A stretch of DNA of 64,000 nt from Pseudoruegeria sp. SHC-113 (GTDB taxonomy: Bacteria > Pseudomonadota > Alphaproteobacteria > Rhodobacterales > Rhodobacteraceae): NCBI RefSeq assembly GCF_025376885.1, contig NZ_JAHUBR010000004.1, positions 1-64,000 on the forward strand, in the 5' to 3' direction. A program made the position numbers and the translations under genes. Below, one piece after another: positions 35,200 to 44,505 of this stretch (position 1 is the first letter of the stretch; the number at the start of each line of letters is the position of its first letter). The notes under the pieces were generated by a model. That model was given only the letters and a program-made list of their open reading frames with translations, made no database searches and was not told the DNA's origin.

Positions 35200-35864
35200 T
35201 GTTTGCCAGACTCTGGAACTGGATCAAGGGCCTCTGGCGAACCATCGCCCGGCCCAGCGTCCACTACTCCCTCGGCTTCCTCTGCATGAGCGGCTTTCTG
35301 ATGGGGATCATCTTCTGGGGCGGGTTCAACACCGCGCTGGAGGTGACGAACACCGAGAAGTTCTGCACCGGCTGCCATGAAATGCGCGACAACGTCTTTG
35401 AAGAGTTGAAGACGACGATCCACTATACCAACCGCTCCGGCGTGCGGGCCACCTGCCCGGATTGCCACGTGCCGCACGAGTGGACGCCCAAGATCGCGCG
35501 CAAGATGCAGGCCAGCAAGGAGGTCTGGGGCAAGATCTTCGGCACGATCAACACGCGCGAGAAGTTCCTCGAAAAGCGGCTTGAGCTGGCGCAGCATGAA
35601 TGGGCGCGGCTTGAGGCCAATGACTCGCTCGAATGCCGCAACTGCCACTCGGAAGACTACATGGATTTCACCCGCCAGTCCCAACGCGCGGTGGAAGCCC
35701 ACGAGCGCTTCCTCGTGACGGGCGAGAAGACCTGTATCGACTGCCACAAGGGCATCGCCCACCAGCTGCCCGATCTTGGGCAGGCGGGCATGATGAAGCC
35801 CCAGCCGACCGAGGAGCAGATCGCGGCCTACCTCGACAGCCTCACGGTCCCGGCGCGCAACTAA
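35199..35864 (+). CDS. napC: Membrane tetraheme cytochrome c NapC
   Basis: This 221-residue NapC/NirT-family protein has one N-terminal membrane anchor (about 22-45) and four heme motifs: CTGCH (56-60), CPDCH (86-90), CRNCH (146-150) and CIDCH (179-183). It takes electrons from quinol to NapB. It is the last gene of napEFDABC; napG and napH are absent. Confidence 0.95.
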   Translation: MFARLWNWIKGLWRTIARPSVHYSLGFLCMSGFLMGIIFWGGFNTALEVTNTEKFCTGCHEMRDNVFEELKTTIHYTNRSGVRATCPDCHVPHEWTPKIARKMQASKEVWGKIFGTINTREKFLEKRLELAQHEWARLEANDSLECRNCHSEDYMDFTRQSQRAVEAHERFLVTGEKTCIDCHKGIAHQLPDLGQAGMMKPQPTEEQIAAYLDSLTVPARN

Positions 35865-35903
35865 TCCCGGCGCGCAGCCCTCGGGCTGCGCGTCTTCAAA
35901 ATG

Positions 35904-35938
35904 AAAAACGCGGCCCCAAGATCAGGGCCGCGTTTTTT
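35904..35938. terminator. Bidirectional terminator between napC and porin
   Basis: An 11-bp stem AAACGCGGCCC/GGGCCGCGTTT with an 8-nt loop is flanked by an A run on the left and a T run on the right, so it can end both the nap transcript and the convergent porin transcript. A second GC-rich hairpin (CGCGCAGCCC/GGGCTGCGCG) sits just upstream near 35873-35892. Confidence 0.88.
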
Positions 35939-35970
35939 GTTTCAGGTGTTGGTGTCGGGGGCGCTGCCCC

Positions 35971-37059
35971 TTAGAAATCATACTTCCAGCGCGCGCCCAG
36001 CAGCCAGGAGTCCATATCCTGATAGAGCGTGCCGCTGGTGTCGGAGAAGCTGTAGTCACGGTAGCCCGCGTAGAGCTCCATATTCGCGGCGTCGATCTTC
36101 TGCACGAAAGACACGCCCCAGAGATCGGAGTCCGAGCCCGAGGTGTCGAAATCCTGCCCGGCGTAGTAATCCAGCGCCGCTGCCGTGCTGCCCCAGCTGG
36201 TAAAGGTACGCTCAAGCCCAAGGCGGGCCATGGCGTAGGAGGCATCGGTGTCCGCGCCGCCTGCGATCAGGGTGAAGCTCACGCCCGAAGGGGTGTGCAG
36301 GATCCCGGCCGAGCCCGCATAGGCCCCGGCGTTGCTGTCGCTGGTGTCGGAGTAGCCGGCGGAGGCGGCGAATTCCACGTCGCCGAAGGTGTCGGAGTAG
36401 TAAACGGCCAGATCGTAGAAATCGCGGTCATCGCCGGAGGTGAGCACTTCGATCCCGTAGGCGGCGGCCACTTTGAAGCCGCCGTATTGCGGCGTGTCGT
36501 AGCGCAGGCGGAAGCGGCGGCTGCCGTCGAAATTCTTGAACACATCGGAGATGGCGATGCCCGAGAGCGTGCCGCCGGTGTCGCGGAACTGGAAGCCGCC
36601 GGCCTGATCGCCGATGGCGCTGCCCGCCACCACGCCAACGCCGGTGAAATCGGAGCCGACCACACCGTCGCTCGCCATGGAGCCTTGGCCTGCGTAGAAG
36701 GTGCCGTAACCGGTGGAGAAGATCGCTTCGAACTTCCGCAGGTCGGTGCGTTTGATGTCCCAGAAATCCGGCTCGCTCAGCTGGCTCACCGCGCCCGACT
36801 GGCGAAAGCCCAGCCCGGTTTCGAAGTTGAACAGGAAGCTGTTGCCGGTGTCGCCCAGATCGCCGGTGACATTGAAGCCGAAGCGGCTGTTGGAGTTGGA
36901 GTTGTCGACGAAGGTGTCTTTCGTCTGCCCGCCGTCATCGACGCTTTGCCACGCCGGGTTGAAATGGCCGTAGAACTCGATACCGGAAGTGCCTTGCGCC
37001 CAGAGCGCAGAGGGCAGGGCGAGCGCGGTTGTTGCAAGAAGGGGGAATGCGGCTTTCAT
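35971..37059 (-). CDS. Outer-membrane porin (Rhodobacter-type)
   Basis: This 362-residue protein has a signal peptide (ATTALALPSALWAQG) and a chain of alternating hydrophobic beta strands ending in KYDF, the C-terminal Phe signal for outer-membrane barrel assembly. FNPAWQSVDDGG, the SRFGFNVTGDLGDTG stretch and QGSMASDGVVG are typical of alphaproteobacterial general porins, with a Gly-, Asp- and Tyr-rich composition. The opposite nap transcript converges on it. Pore specificity cannot be read. Confidence 0.88.
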   Translation of the reverse strand: MKAAFPLLATTALALPSALWAQGTSGIEFYGHFNPAWQSVDDGGQTKDTFVDNSNSNSRFGFNVTGDLGDTGNSFLFNFETGLGFRQSGAVSQLSEPDFWDIKRTDLRKFEAIFSTGYGTFYAGQGSMASDGVVGSDFTGVGVVAGSAIGDQAGGFQFRDTGGTLSGIAISDVFKNFDGSRRFRLRYDTPQYGGFKVAAAYGIEVLTSGDDRDFYDLAVYYSDTFGDVEFAASAGYSDTSDSNAGAYAGSAGILHTPSGVSFTLIAGGADTDASYAMARLGLERTFTSWGSTAAALDYYAGQDFDTSGSDSDLWGVSFVQKIDAANMELYAGYRDYSFSDTSGTLYQDMDSWLLGARWKYDF

Positions 37060-37156
37060 GGAAAGCTCCTCGATGCTGCCTTGGCGCGCTCCGCGGGTCT
37101 TCCGCCCGCGGTTGGGCGCCCAATTGGGGGATAAAATACAACCTTACAGATAGCAC

Positions 37157-37184
37157 AAAGAAAGCGGGGCGGCAGCGCCGCCCC
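37157..37184 (-). terminator. Terminator after the alcohol dehydrogenase gene
   Basis: The stem GGGGCGGC/GCCGCCCC (37166-37173 and 37177-37184) with a 3-nt loop is followed on the minus strand by GCTTTCTTT. It would end the minus-strand operon of the dehydratase and dehydrogenase before the porin promoter. Confidence 0.7.
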
Positions 37185-37243
37185 GGATGTCAGGCCAAGT
37201 TCACCGCCAACCGTTGCCGATTGGCCCCGTGCCAGAAGGTGGC

Positions 37244-38284
37244 TCAGTCGAAATCGCCGACCTTGATCATGCTCTTCATCGCCGTCGGGCTGCGGTCCAG
37301 CGCCTCGAAAGCGGCCTGCACTTCGGAGAGCGGCGAAATATCGGTGATGAAGCGTTCTGCATCCACAGCGCCCTGCGCCAAAAGCGAGATGGCGCGTTCG
37401 TAATCCTCCGGCTCATAGACGCGCGCGCCGATCAGCTTCAGCTCGCGCCAGAAGAACTGGAACAGGTCGATCTGCGGTTTCTGGGCGTGGATGGCGACCA
37501 TGACGATACGCGCGCGGGTGCCGGCAACGGCTGTCATCGCGTCCACCCCGGCCTGCGTGCCGGAGACCTCGAACACAACTTCGGCGGCCTTGCCATTGGT
37601 GCGGGTGTTGATTGCTTCGGCGAGGTTGGCCTCGCGCGGGTTGATCGTGTTAAACCCCATGGCCTGCGCCACGGAAAGCCGGTGTTCGTTCACCTCCGAG
37701 ATCACCACATTGCCGCCAGCGGCACGTGCCGCGATGGCCACCAGCACGCCGATGGGGCCGCCGCCGATCACCACGGCATCCTCACCGTCCGTCAGGCCCG
37801 AGAGCCGCACGTCGTGGCAGGCCACAGCCAGCGGCTCGATCAGCGCGGCATGGGCCAGCGCCAGTCCGTCCGGCAGGTGGTGCAGCGTGTGGGCGGGTAC
37901 GCTCCAGAGGCCCTGCAGCGCGCCGTCGGTATCAAGGCCGAGGAACTTCAGCTTGTGGCAGATGTGGCTGTGGCCCGCCGTGCAGGCCGGGCACTCACCG
38001 CAGGGCTGCAGCGGGCGTACCACGACGCGCTGACCGGGCGTAAAGCCCTCCACGCCTTCGCCGAGGCTTTCCACCACGGCCGACATCTCATGGCCCAGCA
38101 CCCGGTCAAAGCCGACGCGGGCGTCCATGTTGCCGTGGTAGACATGCATGTCGGTGCCGCAGATGCCGCAATAGGCGATGGCGAGTCGCACCTCGCCGGG
38201 CCCTGGCTCAGGCGCGGTGCGCTCTTCCACGGAAAAGGTCTTGTCGCCGCGATAGACGGCGGCGGTGACGGTTTGGGTGCTCAT
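37244..38284 (-). CDS. Zinc-dependent alcohol (polyol/sugar-acid) dehydrogenase
   Basis: This 346-residue medium-chain dehydrogenase has the catalytic zinc Cys39 and the GHE motif at His65-Glu66, and four structural-zinc cysteines (95, 98, 101, 109 in [15 protein letters not shown]). The NAD-binding loop GGGPIGV lies near residue 170. It resembles the sorbitol/threonine/L-idonate dehydrogenase branch. It overlaps the enolase-superfamily gene upstream by 4 nt (ATGA), so the two probably act in one sugar-acid or polyol route; the substrate is not known. Confidence 0.88.
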   Translation of the reverse strand: MSTQTVTAAVYRGDKTFSVEERTAPEPGPGEVRLAIAYCGICGTDMHVYHGNMDARVGFDRVLGHEMSAVVESLGEGVEGFTPGQRVVVRPLQPCGECPACTAGHSHICHKLKFLGLDTDGALQGLWSVPAHTLHHLPDGLALAHAALIEPLAVACHDVRLSGLTDGEDAVVIGGGPIGVLVAIAARAAGGNVVISEVNEHRLSVAQAMGFNTINPREANLAEAINTRTNGKAAEVVFEVSGTQAGVDAMTAVAGTRARIVMVAIHAQKPQIDLFQFFWRELKLIGARVYEPEDYERAISLLAQGAVDAERFITDISPLSEVQAAFEALDRSPTAMKSMIKVGDFD

Positions 38285-39384
38285 GCATGCATCTCCTGAT
38301 GGGCGCGGCGCAGTTTCTCCCAGTCGAAGGAGACGCCGGTGCCGGGGGTGTTGGGGGCGACCGCGAGGTGATCTTCGATCACCAGAGGACGGGTTGTGTA
38401 TTGGTCGATCGGGAAGGAATGGACTTCGATCCAGCCCGCGTTTTCACGGCCCGAAACGAGGCTCACGTGCAATTCCTGCATCCCGTGCGAGCAGATCGGA
38501 ATGTCATGGGCCGCGCTCAAGGCCGCGACTTGCAGCCAGCCGGTGATGCCGCCGCAGTTGGAGGCATCGGGCTGCAGGTAGCTGAGCTTTGCATCGGCCA
38601 CCGCATATTCGAACTCGTGGATCGTGTGCAGGTTCTCACCCATGGCGAGCGGCATGCCTGTGGCTTGAGCGATGCGGCCATAGCCCTTGTAATCATCCGG
38701 GATGATCGGCTCTTCGAACCATGTGATGCCGTAGGGTTTGAAGGCTTCAGCCGCCGCGATGGCCTGCGCTTCGGTCATGGAGTAGTTGGCGTCCACCATG
38801 AAGGTCACATCGGGGCCGATCAACGCGCGGACGGCCTTGATGCGGGCCACGTCTTCGTCCAGCGTCGGCTGGCCGATCTTGATCTTCACCCCGTTGTGGC
38901 CCTTCGCCAGATAGCCGCGAATGCTGTCCAGAAGCTTGGGCAGGGGGAAGTTCAGATCGATCCCGCCCGCATAGGCGCGGCAGCGATCCGCAGCGCCCCC
39001 GGCCATCTGCCAGAGCGCACGGCCCTCGCGCTTGCCGCGTAGATCCCAAAGGGCAATATCCACGGCGGAAATGGCGAAGCTCGCGATGCCGCCGCGCGCG
39101 ACGTAATGCACGTGCCATTGCATCGCTTCGTAAAGCGCCTCGACTTCGCGCCCATCGCGCCCGATGAGGAAGGGGGCCAGATCGTGGCGGATCATCGCCT
39201 CGATCGCATGGCCGCCCTTGCCGCCGGTATAGGTGTAGCCGGTGCCTTCGCTGCCATCGGCCAGCCGCACGGTGGCGGTTATCAATTCGAAATGGGTGTG
39301 GTCGCCGTGTTTGGCGTCGGTCAGCACCTCCGCCAGCGGTACATCGAAGCGGCGCACCTCGACGGCTGTGATCTCCCGTGTCAA
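38281..39384 (-). CDS. Enolase-superfamily (mandelate racemase group) acid-sugar dehydratase
   Basis: This 367-residue protein has the group's active site: the KIK motif (Lys167, Lys169), metal ligands Asp198, Glu224 and Glu250, and His300 (SHGMQ) with Asp273 as its likely partner. The mandelate-racemase subgroup includes many acid-sugar dehydratases. I chose TTG at 39384 because GGGGGAG stands 6 nt upstream; the ATG at 39399 adds five residues and has a poorer ribosome site. It is coupled to the downstream dehydrogenase. Substrate unknown; galactarate, lyxonate or a similar acid sugar is possible. Confidence 0.85.
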   Translation of the reverse strand: MTREITAVEVRRFDVPLAEVLTDAKHGDHTHFELITATVRLADGSEGTGYTYTGGKGGHAIEAMIRHDLAPFLIGRDGREVEALYEAMQWHVHYVARGGIASFAISAVDIALWDLRGKREGRALWQMAGGAADRCRAYAGGIDLNFPLPKLLDSIRGYLAKGHNGVKIKIGQPTLDEDVARIKAVRALIGPDVTFMVDANYSMTEAQAIAAAEAFKPYGITWFEEPIIPDDYKGYGRIAQATGMPLAMGENLHTIHEFEYAVADAKLSYLQPDASNCGGITGWLQVAALSAAHDIPICSHGMQELHVSLVSGRENAGWIEVHSFPIDQYTTRPLVIEDHLAVAPNTPGTGVSFDWEKLRRAHQEMHA

Positions 39385-39479
39385 ACCCCGCTCCCCCATC
39401 GGCTGGCCCATCTGCTGGCATGCCCCGCGACTGGCCGCGTCTGGCCGGGGCTTGGCTGGGCGCACAATGCAAAAAAAAC

Positions 39480-39501
39480 ATTGCCCCGTGCAATGGGCAA
39501 T
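39480..39501. promoter_or_regulatory. Inverted repeat ATTGCCC-N8-GGGCAAT ahead of the dehydratase gene
   Basis: Perfect 7-nt arms at 39480-39486 and 39495-39501 lie in the 148-bp gap between the LysR gene and the dehydratase gene, about 100 bp upstream of the latter's start. It may be an operator or the end of the LysR transcript; no T run follows, so an operator is more likely. Confidence 0.35.
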
Positions 39502-39532
39502 TGCCGTGGCGGCAGGGCAGGCGGGTGTGCCG

Positions 39533-40450
39533 CTACAGATGCGCGAAGACCCGCGCCAGCACCCGCTCCGCCGCGCTGCTGAGCTGGCGGCCCCGGTTCT
39601 GGATGATGAAACAGGGCGACACCGTGATCGGCGTCGCCAGATCCAGCACCTCCACCTGCGTGCTGAGCGGATCCTGCAACAGCATGTTGGCCACCTCATG
39701 GGTCAGCGGCGCGATGGTGTCGGTGCCCTGCAGGAAGGCCAGCGCAATCAGCAGCGAGGAGGAGTTGGTGACCTTGCGCGGCACCGAAAGCCCCTGCGCG
39801 TGGAAGGCTTCCTCCACCGCCTGCCGGATCGGCGAGCCGATGTCCTGCACCACCCATTCATGGGCAAGGAGAGCCTGCAGCTGCAGAGCGCGCTGGCCGG
39901 CCAGCGGATGCTCCGGGCGCACCAGCAGCGAAACGACCTCCCCGCGTGCCGGGTGCAGGCGGAACTCCCGCGCGTCGTAGCCGGGCGCTAGGCGGCTGAT
40001 GACGAAATCATAGCGCCCTTCCACGAGGCCTCGCATCAGCTCGGTGGAGGGGGCCACCTCGATGGTGAACTCGATGTCGGGGGCGTCGGCTTTGATCTCG
40101 CGCACGGCGGGCATGAGCGAGCCCACGGCCGGGCCGGTGACGGTGCCGATCCGCACGCGGCCCATGTCGCCGGTGGCAAAGCGCTGTGCCTCGGCCTGCA
40201 GCAGATCCAGTTCTTCAAGGATCACCTTGGCATGGCGCAGGAAAATCGCGCCAAGCGGGGTGGGCTCCATCCCCTTGGGGTGGCGCTCAAACAGCGCGCC
40301 GCCAAGGGCGGTTTCCACTTCGGCCAGCGTGCGCGAGGCGGCGGGCTGCGAAATCGCCGTCAGATGCGCCGCGGCCTGCAACTGGCCGGTCTCCGCGATT
40401 TTCAGGAGCAATCGCAACTGGTTGGGTTTCAGGCGGCGGGCGAGGTCCAT
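39533..40450 (-). CDS. gbpR: LysR-family sugar-responsive regulator, GbpR-like
   Basis: This 305-residue LysR protein has an N-terminal helix-turn-helix ([21 protein letters not shown]) and a C-terminal effector domain. It is divergent from chvE, as GbpR is in Agrobacterium, where it regulates the galactose/arabinose-binding protein ChvE. Sequence features such as [14 protein letters not shown] and [12 protein letters not shown] match that group. It may also control the dehydratase-dehydrogenase pair downstream on its own strand. Confidence 0.8.
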   Translation of the reverse strand: MDLARRLKPNQLRLLLKIAETGQLQAAAHLTAISQPAASRTLAEVETALGGALFERHPKGMEPTPLGAIFLRHAKVILEELDLLQAEAQRFATGDMGRVRIGTVTGPAVGSLMPAVREIKADAPDIEFTIEVAPSTELMRGLVEGRYDFVISRLAPGYDAREFRLHPARGEVVSLLVRPEHPLAGQRALQLQALLAHEWVVQDIGSPIRQAVEEAFHAQGLSVPRKVTNSSSLLIALAFLQGTDTIAPLTHEVANMLLQDPLSTQVEVLDLATPITVSPCFIIQNRGRQLSSAAERVLARVFAHL

Positions 40451-40470
40451 CGGTAGTGCATTCCAAAACG

Positions 40471-40510
40471 GTTATGCAGATTACCAGTAATGCGAATTGC
40501 TTGTTATGCA
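40471..40510. promoter_or_regulatory. Candidate GbpR operator in the gbpR-chvE gap
   Basis: The gap holds the palindrome ATTACCAGTAAT (40480-40491) and two direct copies of GTTATGCA (40471-40478 and 40503-40510) spaced 32 bp, about three helical turns. This is the usual form of LysR binding regions between divergent genes. No experimental support. Confidence 0.45.
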
Positions 40511-40608
40511 AAGCGGTTGTTAACCCTTTTCTCGGGCCCAAGCGGCCCAAAAGGGAGACCGCGCCGCCAAATCAACAAAACACAGGCGCATCCACGTGGA
40601 GGAGACAC

Positions 40609-41664
40609 ATGAAACTCAAATCGATTCTGGCCTCGGCCGGCACCGCGCTGCTGTTCGCAACCGCCGCTTACGCCGACGGCACCGTCGGCATCGCCATGCC
40701 CACCAAATCCTCGGCCCGCTGGATCTCGGACGGCAACTCGATGGTGGAGCAATTCACCGCCGCCGGCTACGAGACCGATCTGCAATACGCCGAAGACGAC
40801 ATCCCCAACCAGCTCGCCCAGATCGAGAACATGATCACCAAGGGTGTGGATGTTCTAGTGATCGCGGCGATTGACGGCACCACGCTTTCCAATGCGCTGG
40901 AAAACGCCGCCGCCTCCGGTATCCGCGTCATCGCCTATGACCGCCTGATCCGCGACAGCGGCAACGTCGACTATTACGCCACCTTCGACAACTTCAAGGT
41001 GGGCGTGCAGCAGGCCACCACGCTGGTCGATGGTCTGAACGAGCGTTTCGCCGATGCGAAACCGTGGAACGTCGAGCTGTTCGGCGGCTCGCCGGACGAC
41101 AACAACGCCTATTTCTTCTACGACGGCGCCATGAGCGTGCTGCAGCCGCTGATCGATGACGGCTCCGTCAATATCGTCTCCGGCCAGATGGGCATGGACA
41201 CCGTCGGCACCCTGCGTTGGGACGGCGCGGTGGCGCAGGCCCGCATGGATAACCTGCTCTCTGCCCATTACACCGACGCCGTGGTGCATGGGGTTCTGTC
41301 GCCCTACGACGGGCTCTCCATCGGCATCCTCTCCTCGCTCAAGGGCGTGGGCTACGGCTCCGGCGATCTGGCGATGCCGATCGTCACCGGGCAGGACGCC
41401 GAGGTGCCTTCGGTGAAATCCATTCTCGCCGGTGAGCAATATTCCACCATCTTCAAGGACACCCGCTCGCTGGCTGGTGTGACCGTGGGCATGGTCGACG
41501 CGCTGCTCAAGGGCGGTGAGCCGGAGATCAACGACACCTCCACCTACGACAACGGCGTGAAAGTGGTGCCCTCCTACCTTCTCGAACCGCTTCCCGTGAC
41601 GGTTGAGAACTGGGAAGAGCTGCTGATCGGCTCCGGGTACTACACCATGGATCAGATCAAGTAG
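40609..41664 (+). CDS. chvE: Periplasmic multiple-sugar-binding protein ChvE
   Basis: This 351-residue protein has a signal peptide (cleavage near residue 22, AAYADGT) and closely follows Agrobacterium Chv[38 protein letters not shown] and [16 protein letters not shown]. ChvE-type proteins bind aldoses such as arabinose, galactose, glucose and xylose. The ATG follows GTGGAGGAGAC. It heads the operon with gguA, gguB and the aldose-oxidation enzymes. Confidence 0.92.
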   Translation: MKLKSILASAGTALLFATAAYADGTVGIAMPTKSSARWISDGNSMVEQFTAAGYETDLQYAEDDIPNQLAQIENMITKGVDVLVIAAIDGTTLSNALENAAASGIRVIAYDRLIRDSGNVDYYATFDNFKVGVQQATTLVDGLNERFADAKPWNVELFGGSPDDNNAYFFYDGAMSVLQPLIDDGSVNIVSGQMGMDTVGTLRWDGAVAQARMDNLLSAHYTDAVVHGVLSPYDGLSIGILSSLKGVGYGSGDLAMPIVTGQDAEVPSVKSILAGEQYSTIFKDTRSLAGVTVGMVDALLKGGEPEINDTSTYDNGVKVVPSYLLEPLPVTVENWEELLIGSGYYTMDQIK

Positions 41665-41682
41665 GCGCAAGGCAACCACAAG

Positions 41683-41708
41683 GCTCGCCCGGCCTCACCC
41701 GGGCGGGC
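41683..41708 (+). terminator. Intercistronic stem-loop after chvE
   Basis: A 10-bp stem GCTCGCCCGG/CCGGGCGGGC with a 6-nt loop and no T run lies between chvE and gguA. Such a hairpin commonly protects or partly ends the binding-protein message, giving more binding protein than membrane components. Confidence 0.55.
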
Positions 41709-41732
41709 CGACAAGACGGAGCAAGCAGGGGC

Positions 41733-43253
41733 ATGGCCGCGCTTCTTGAAATGCGCTCGATCACCAAGACCTTTCCGGGGGTGAAAGCCCTTGATGAGGT
41801 CAATCTCACCGTCCGCGAAGGGGAAATCCACGCGCTGGTCGGCGAGAACGGGGCGGGCAAATCCACGCTGATGAAGGTGCTGAGCGGGGTCTACCCGCAT
41901 GGCAGCTACGAGGGCGAAATTCACTATGATGGCGCTGTGGCCGCCTTCCGCGACATCGCGGACAGCGAGAAACAGGGCATCATCATCATTCACCAGGAGC
42001 TGGCGCTGGTGCCGCTTCTGTCCATCGCGGAGAACATCTTCCTCGGCAACGAACAGGCCCGTGGCGGAGTGATCGACTGGCAGGGCACCTTTCGGCGCAC
42101 CGAAGGGCTGCTGAAGAAGGTCGGCCTGAGCGAGGCGCCGACGACGCTGGTGGACAAGCTCGGCGTCGGCAAGCAGCAGCTTGTGGAGATCGCCAAGGCG
42201 CTGTCCAAGGAAGTGCGGCTGCTGATCCTCGACGAGCCCACGGCGGCGCTGTCGGAATCCGACAGCCAGGCGCTGCTGGATCTTCTGCTGGAGCTGAAGG
42301 CGCAGGGCGTGACGAGCATCATCATCAGCCACAAGCTGAACGAGGTGCGCCGGGTGGCCGATACCGTCACCGTGATCCGCGACGGCACCACCGTTTCCAC
42401 GATGGATGCGCGCAGCCAGCCGATCACCGAAGACGCCATCGTGCGCGACATGGTGGGCCGGGACATGGCGCATCGCTACCCGGAGCGCGAGAGGCGCGCG
42501 GGTGAGATGCTGCTGGAGGTCACGGGGTGGAACGTCTGGCACCCGGAGCATACCGAGCGGCAAGTGATCCGCGAGGCCGCCTTCAACGTGCGCGCGGGCG
42601 AGGTCGTGGGGATTGCCGGGCTGATGGGCGCGGGGCGCACCGAGCTGGCGATGAGCCTCTTCGGCCGCTCCTACGGGCGCAATATTTCAGGCGAGGCGAA
42701 GATCCGCGGGCAAGCGGCGGATCTCTCCAGTGTGCCCAAGGCCATCGCCGCGGGGCTGGCTTACGTCACCGAGGATCGCAAGAGCCTCGGACTGATCCTT
42801 GAGGAATCCATCGAGCGCAACGTGACGCTGGCCAATCTGGCGGGCGTCTCGGCGGGCGGGATCCTCAACGAGAACGAAGAAACCGCCGTGGCCGAGAAAT
42901 ACCGCGCCGCGATGAACATCCGCACACCCAGCGTGTTCCAGAAGGTGATGAACCTCTCCGGCGGCAACCAGCAGAAGGTGGTGCTGTCCAAGTGGCTCTT
43001 TGCCGGGCCGGAGGTGCTGATCCTCGATGAGCCGACACGCGGCATCGACGTGGGCGCGAAGTTCGAGATCTACGGGATCATCAACGAGCTTTCCGCCCAA
43101 GGTAAAGGCGTGCTGATGATCTCCTCCGAGATGCCCGAGCTCTTGGGCATGTGCGACCGCATTTACGTGATGAACGAAGGGGCTCTGGTGGGCGAGTTGA
43201 CCGCCGCAGAGGCCAGCCAGGAGCGCATCATGTCGCTCATCGTGACCGAATAA
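41733..43253 (+). CDS. gguA: Sugar ABC transporter ATPase GguA
   Basis: This 506-residue protein has two tandem ABC domains: Walker [10 protein letters not shown] near residue 37 in the first, and [14 protein letters not shown] plus [13 protein letters not shown] in the second, which has a degenerate P-loop ([10 protein letters not shown]). This is the MglA/XylG/GguA pattern of sugar importers. It partners with ChvE and GguB encoded on either side. Confidence 0.93.
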   Translation: MAALLEMRSITKTFPGVKALDEVNLTVREGEIHALVGENGAGKSTLMKVLSGVYPHGSYEGEIHYDGAVAAFRDIADSEKQGIIIIHQELALVPLLSIAENIFLGNEQARGGVIDWQGTFRRTEGLLKKVGLSEAPTTLVDKLGVGKQQLVEIAKALSKEVRLLILDEPTAALSESDSQALLDLLLELKAQGVTSIIISHKLNEVRRVADTVTVIRDGTTVSTMDARSQPITEDAIVRDMVGRDMAHRYPERERRAGEMLLEVTGWNVWHPEHTERQVIREAAFNVRAGEVVGIAGLMGAGRTELAMSLFGRSYGRNISGEAKIRGQAADLSSVPKAIAAGLAYVTEDRKSLGLILEESIERNVTLANLAGVSAGGILNENEETAVAEKYRAAMNIRTPSVFQKVMNLSGGNQQKVVLSKWLFAGPEVLILDEPTRGIDVGAKFEIYGIINELSAQGKGVLMISSEMPELLGMCDRIYVMNEGALVGELTAAEASQERIMSLIVTE

Positions 43254-43266
43254 GGAGACCCCGGGG

Positions 43267-44502
43267 ATGGCTATGGCAGAGACCACGGACACCGCCGCCG
43301 CGCCCAAGGGTGTTGGCGAATACCTCAAGAGCCACCTGCGCGAATATGGGCTGCTGATTGCCCTGATCGTGATCATGGCGTTCTTTCAGATTGTGACGGG
43401 CGGCACGCTGCTGCGCCCGGTCAACATCACCAACCTGCTGTTGCAAAACAGCTATATCATCATCATGGCGCTGGGCATGCTCATCGTCATTGTAGCCGGG
43501 CATATCGATCTTTCGGTCGGCTCGGTGATGGGCTTCATCGGCGCGCTGGCCGCGGTGATGATCGTGAACCACGACATGCCGGTCTTCGCCACCATCGCCA
43601 TCTGCCTCGTGGTGGGCGGCGTGATCGGTGCGGCGCAGGGCTACTGGGTCGCCTATTGGAAGATCCCCTCCTTCATCGTGACGCTCGCAGGCATGCTCGT
43701 GTTCCGGGGGCTGTCGCTCTGGCTGCTGGAAGGCCAGTCTGTTGGCCCCTTCCCCAAGGAGTTCCAGGTGCTGGCCAATGGCTTCGTGCCGGACATTTTC
43801 CCCGCTGGCCTTGGCCAGAGCCTCGCACCGATCTTTGACGCACGGCAGGTAAACGTGCTGGCGCTTTGCACCGGGGTGATCGCGGCAGCGGTGATCGTCT
43901 ACATGGGCCTGCGCAAACGCGCGCGCAACAAGGCCTATGGCATCGTGGACGAGCCCCGCGCCTTCTTCGTCGCCCGCACCACCATCGTGAGCCTTGCGCT
44001 GGTGTTCATCATGTACAAGCTCTCCACCTTCCGGGGCCTGCCCAACGTGCTGATCACCATGGGCGTGCTGACGATCATTTACGCCTTCCTCACCGAGAAA
44101 ACGACGCTGGGCCGCCGCATCTACGCGCTGGGCGGCAACGAGAAGGCCGCGAAGCTTTCGGGCATCAAAACCGAGCGCCTCACCTTCCTCGCCTTCGTCA
44201 ACATGGGCATCCTCGCCGCCGCCGCCGGGCTTGTCTTTGCCGCGCGGCTCAACACCGCCACGCCGAAAGCCGGTTTCGCGCTGGAGCTGGACGTGATCGC
44301 CGCCGTCTTTATCGGCGGGGCCTCGATGTCGGGTGGCGTGGGTAAGATCGTCGGGGCCGTCGTGGGCGCCTTCCTGATGGGGGTTCTCAACAACGGCATG
44401 TCGATCATGGGCATCGGCATCGACTACCAGCAAATGATCAAGGGCCTCGTCCTCCTCGCCGCCGTGATCTTCGACGTCTACAACAAGAGCAAGCAGGGCT
44501 AG
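43267..44502 (+). CDS. gguB: Sugar ABC transporter permease GguB
   Basis: This 411-residue hydrophobic protein has about ten membrane segments and the monosaccharide-permease signatures GHIDLSVGSVMGFIG and ALGGNEKAAKLSGIKTERL. Length exceeds RbsC (321) as is usual for XylH/GguB. The gene follows gguA by 13 nt and precedes the aldonate dehydratase gene by 3 nt. Confidence 0.92.
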   Translation: MAMAETTDTAAAPKGVGEYLKSHLREYGLLIALIVIMAFFQIVTGGTLLRPVNITNLLLQNSYIIIMALGMLIVIVAGHIDLSVGSVMGFIGALAAVMIVNHDMPVFATIAICLVVGGVIGAAQGYWVAYWKIPSFIVTLAGMLVFRGLSLWLLEGQSVGPFPKEFQVLANGFVPDIFPAGLGQSLAPIFDARQVNVLALCTGVIAAAVIVYMGLRKRARNKAYGIVDEPRAFFVARTTIVSLALVFIMYKLSTFRGLPNVLITMGVLTIIYAFLTEKTTLGRRIYALGGNEKAAKLSGIKTERLTFLAFVNMGILAAAAGLVFAARLNTATPKAGFALELDVIAAVFIGGASMSGGVGKIVGAVVGAFLMGVLNNGMSIMGIGIDYQQMIKGLVLLAAVIFDVYNKSKQG

Positions 44503-44505
44503 GTA

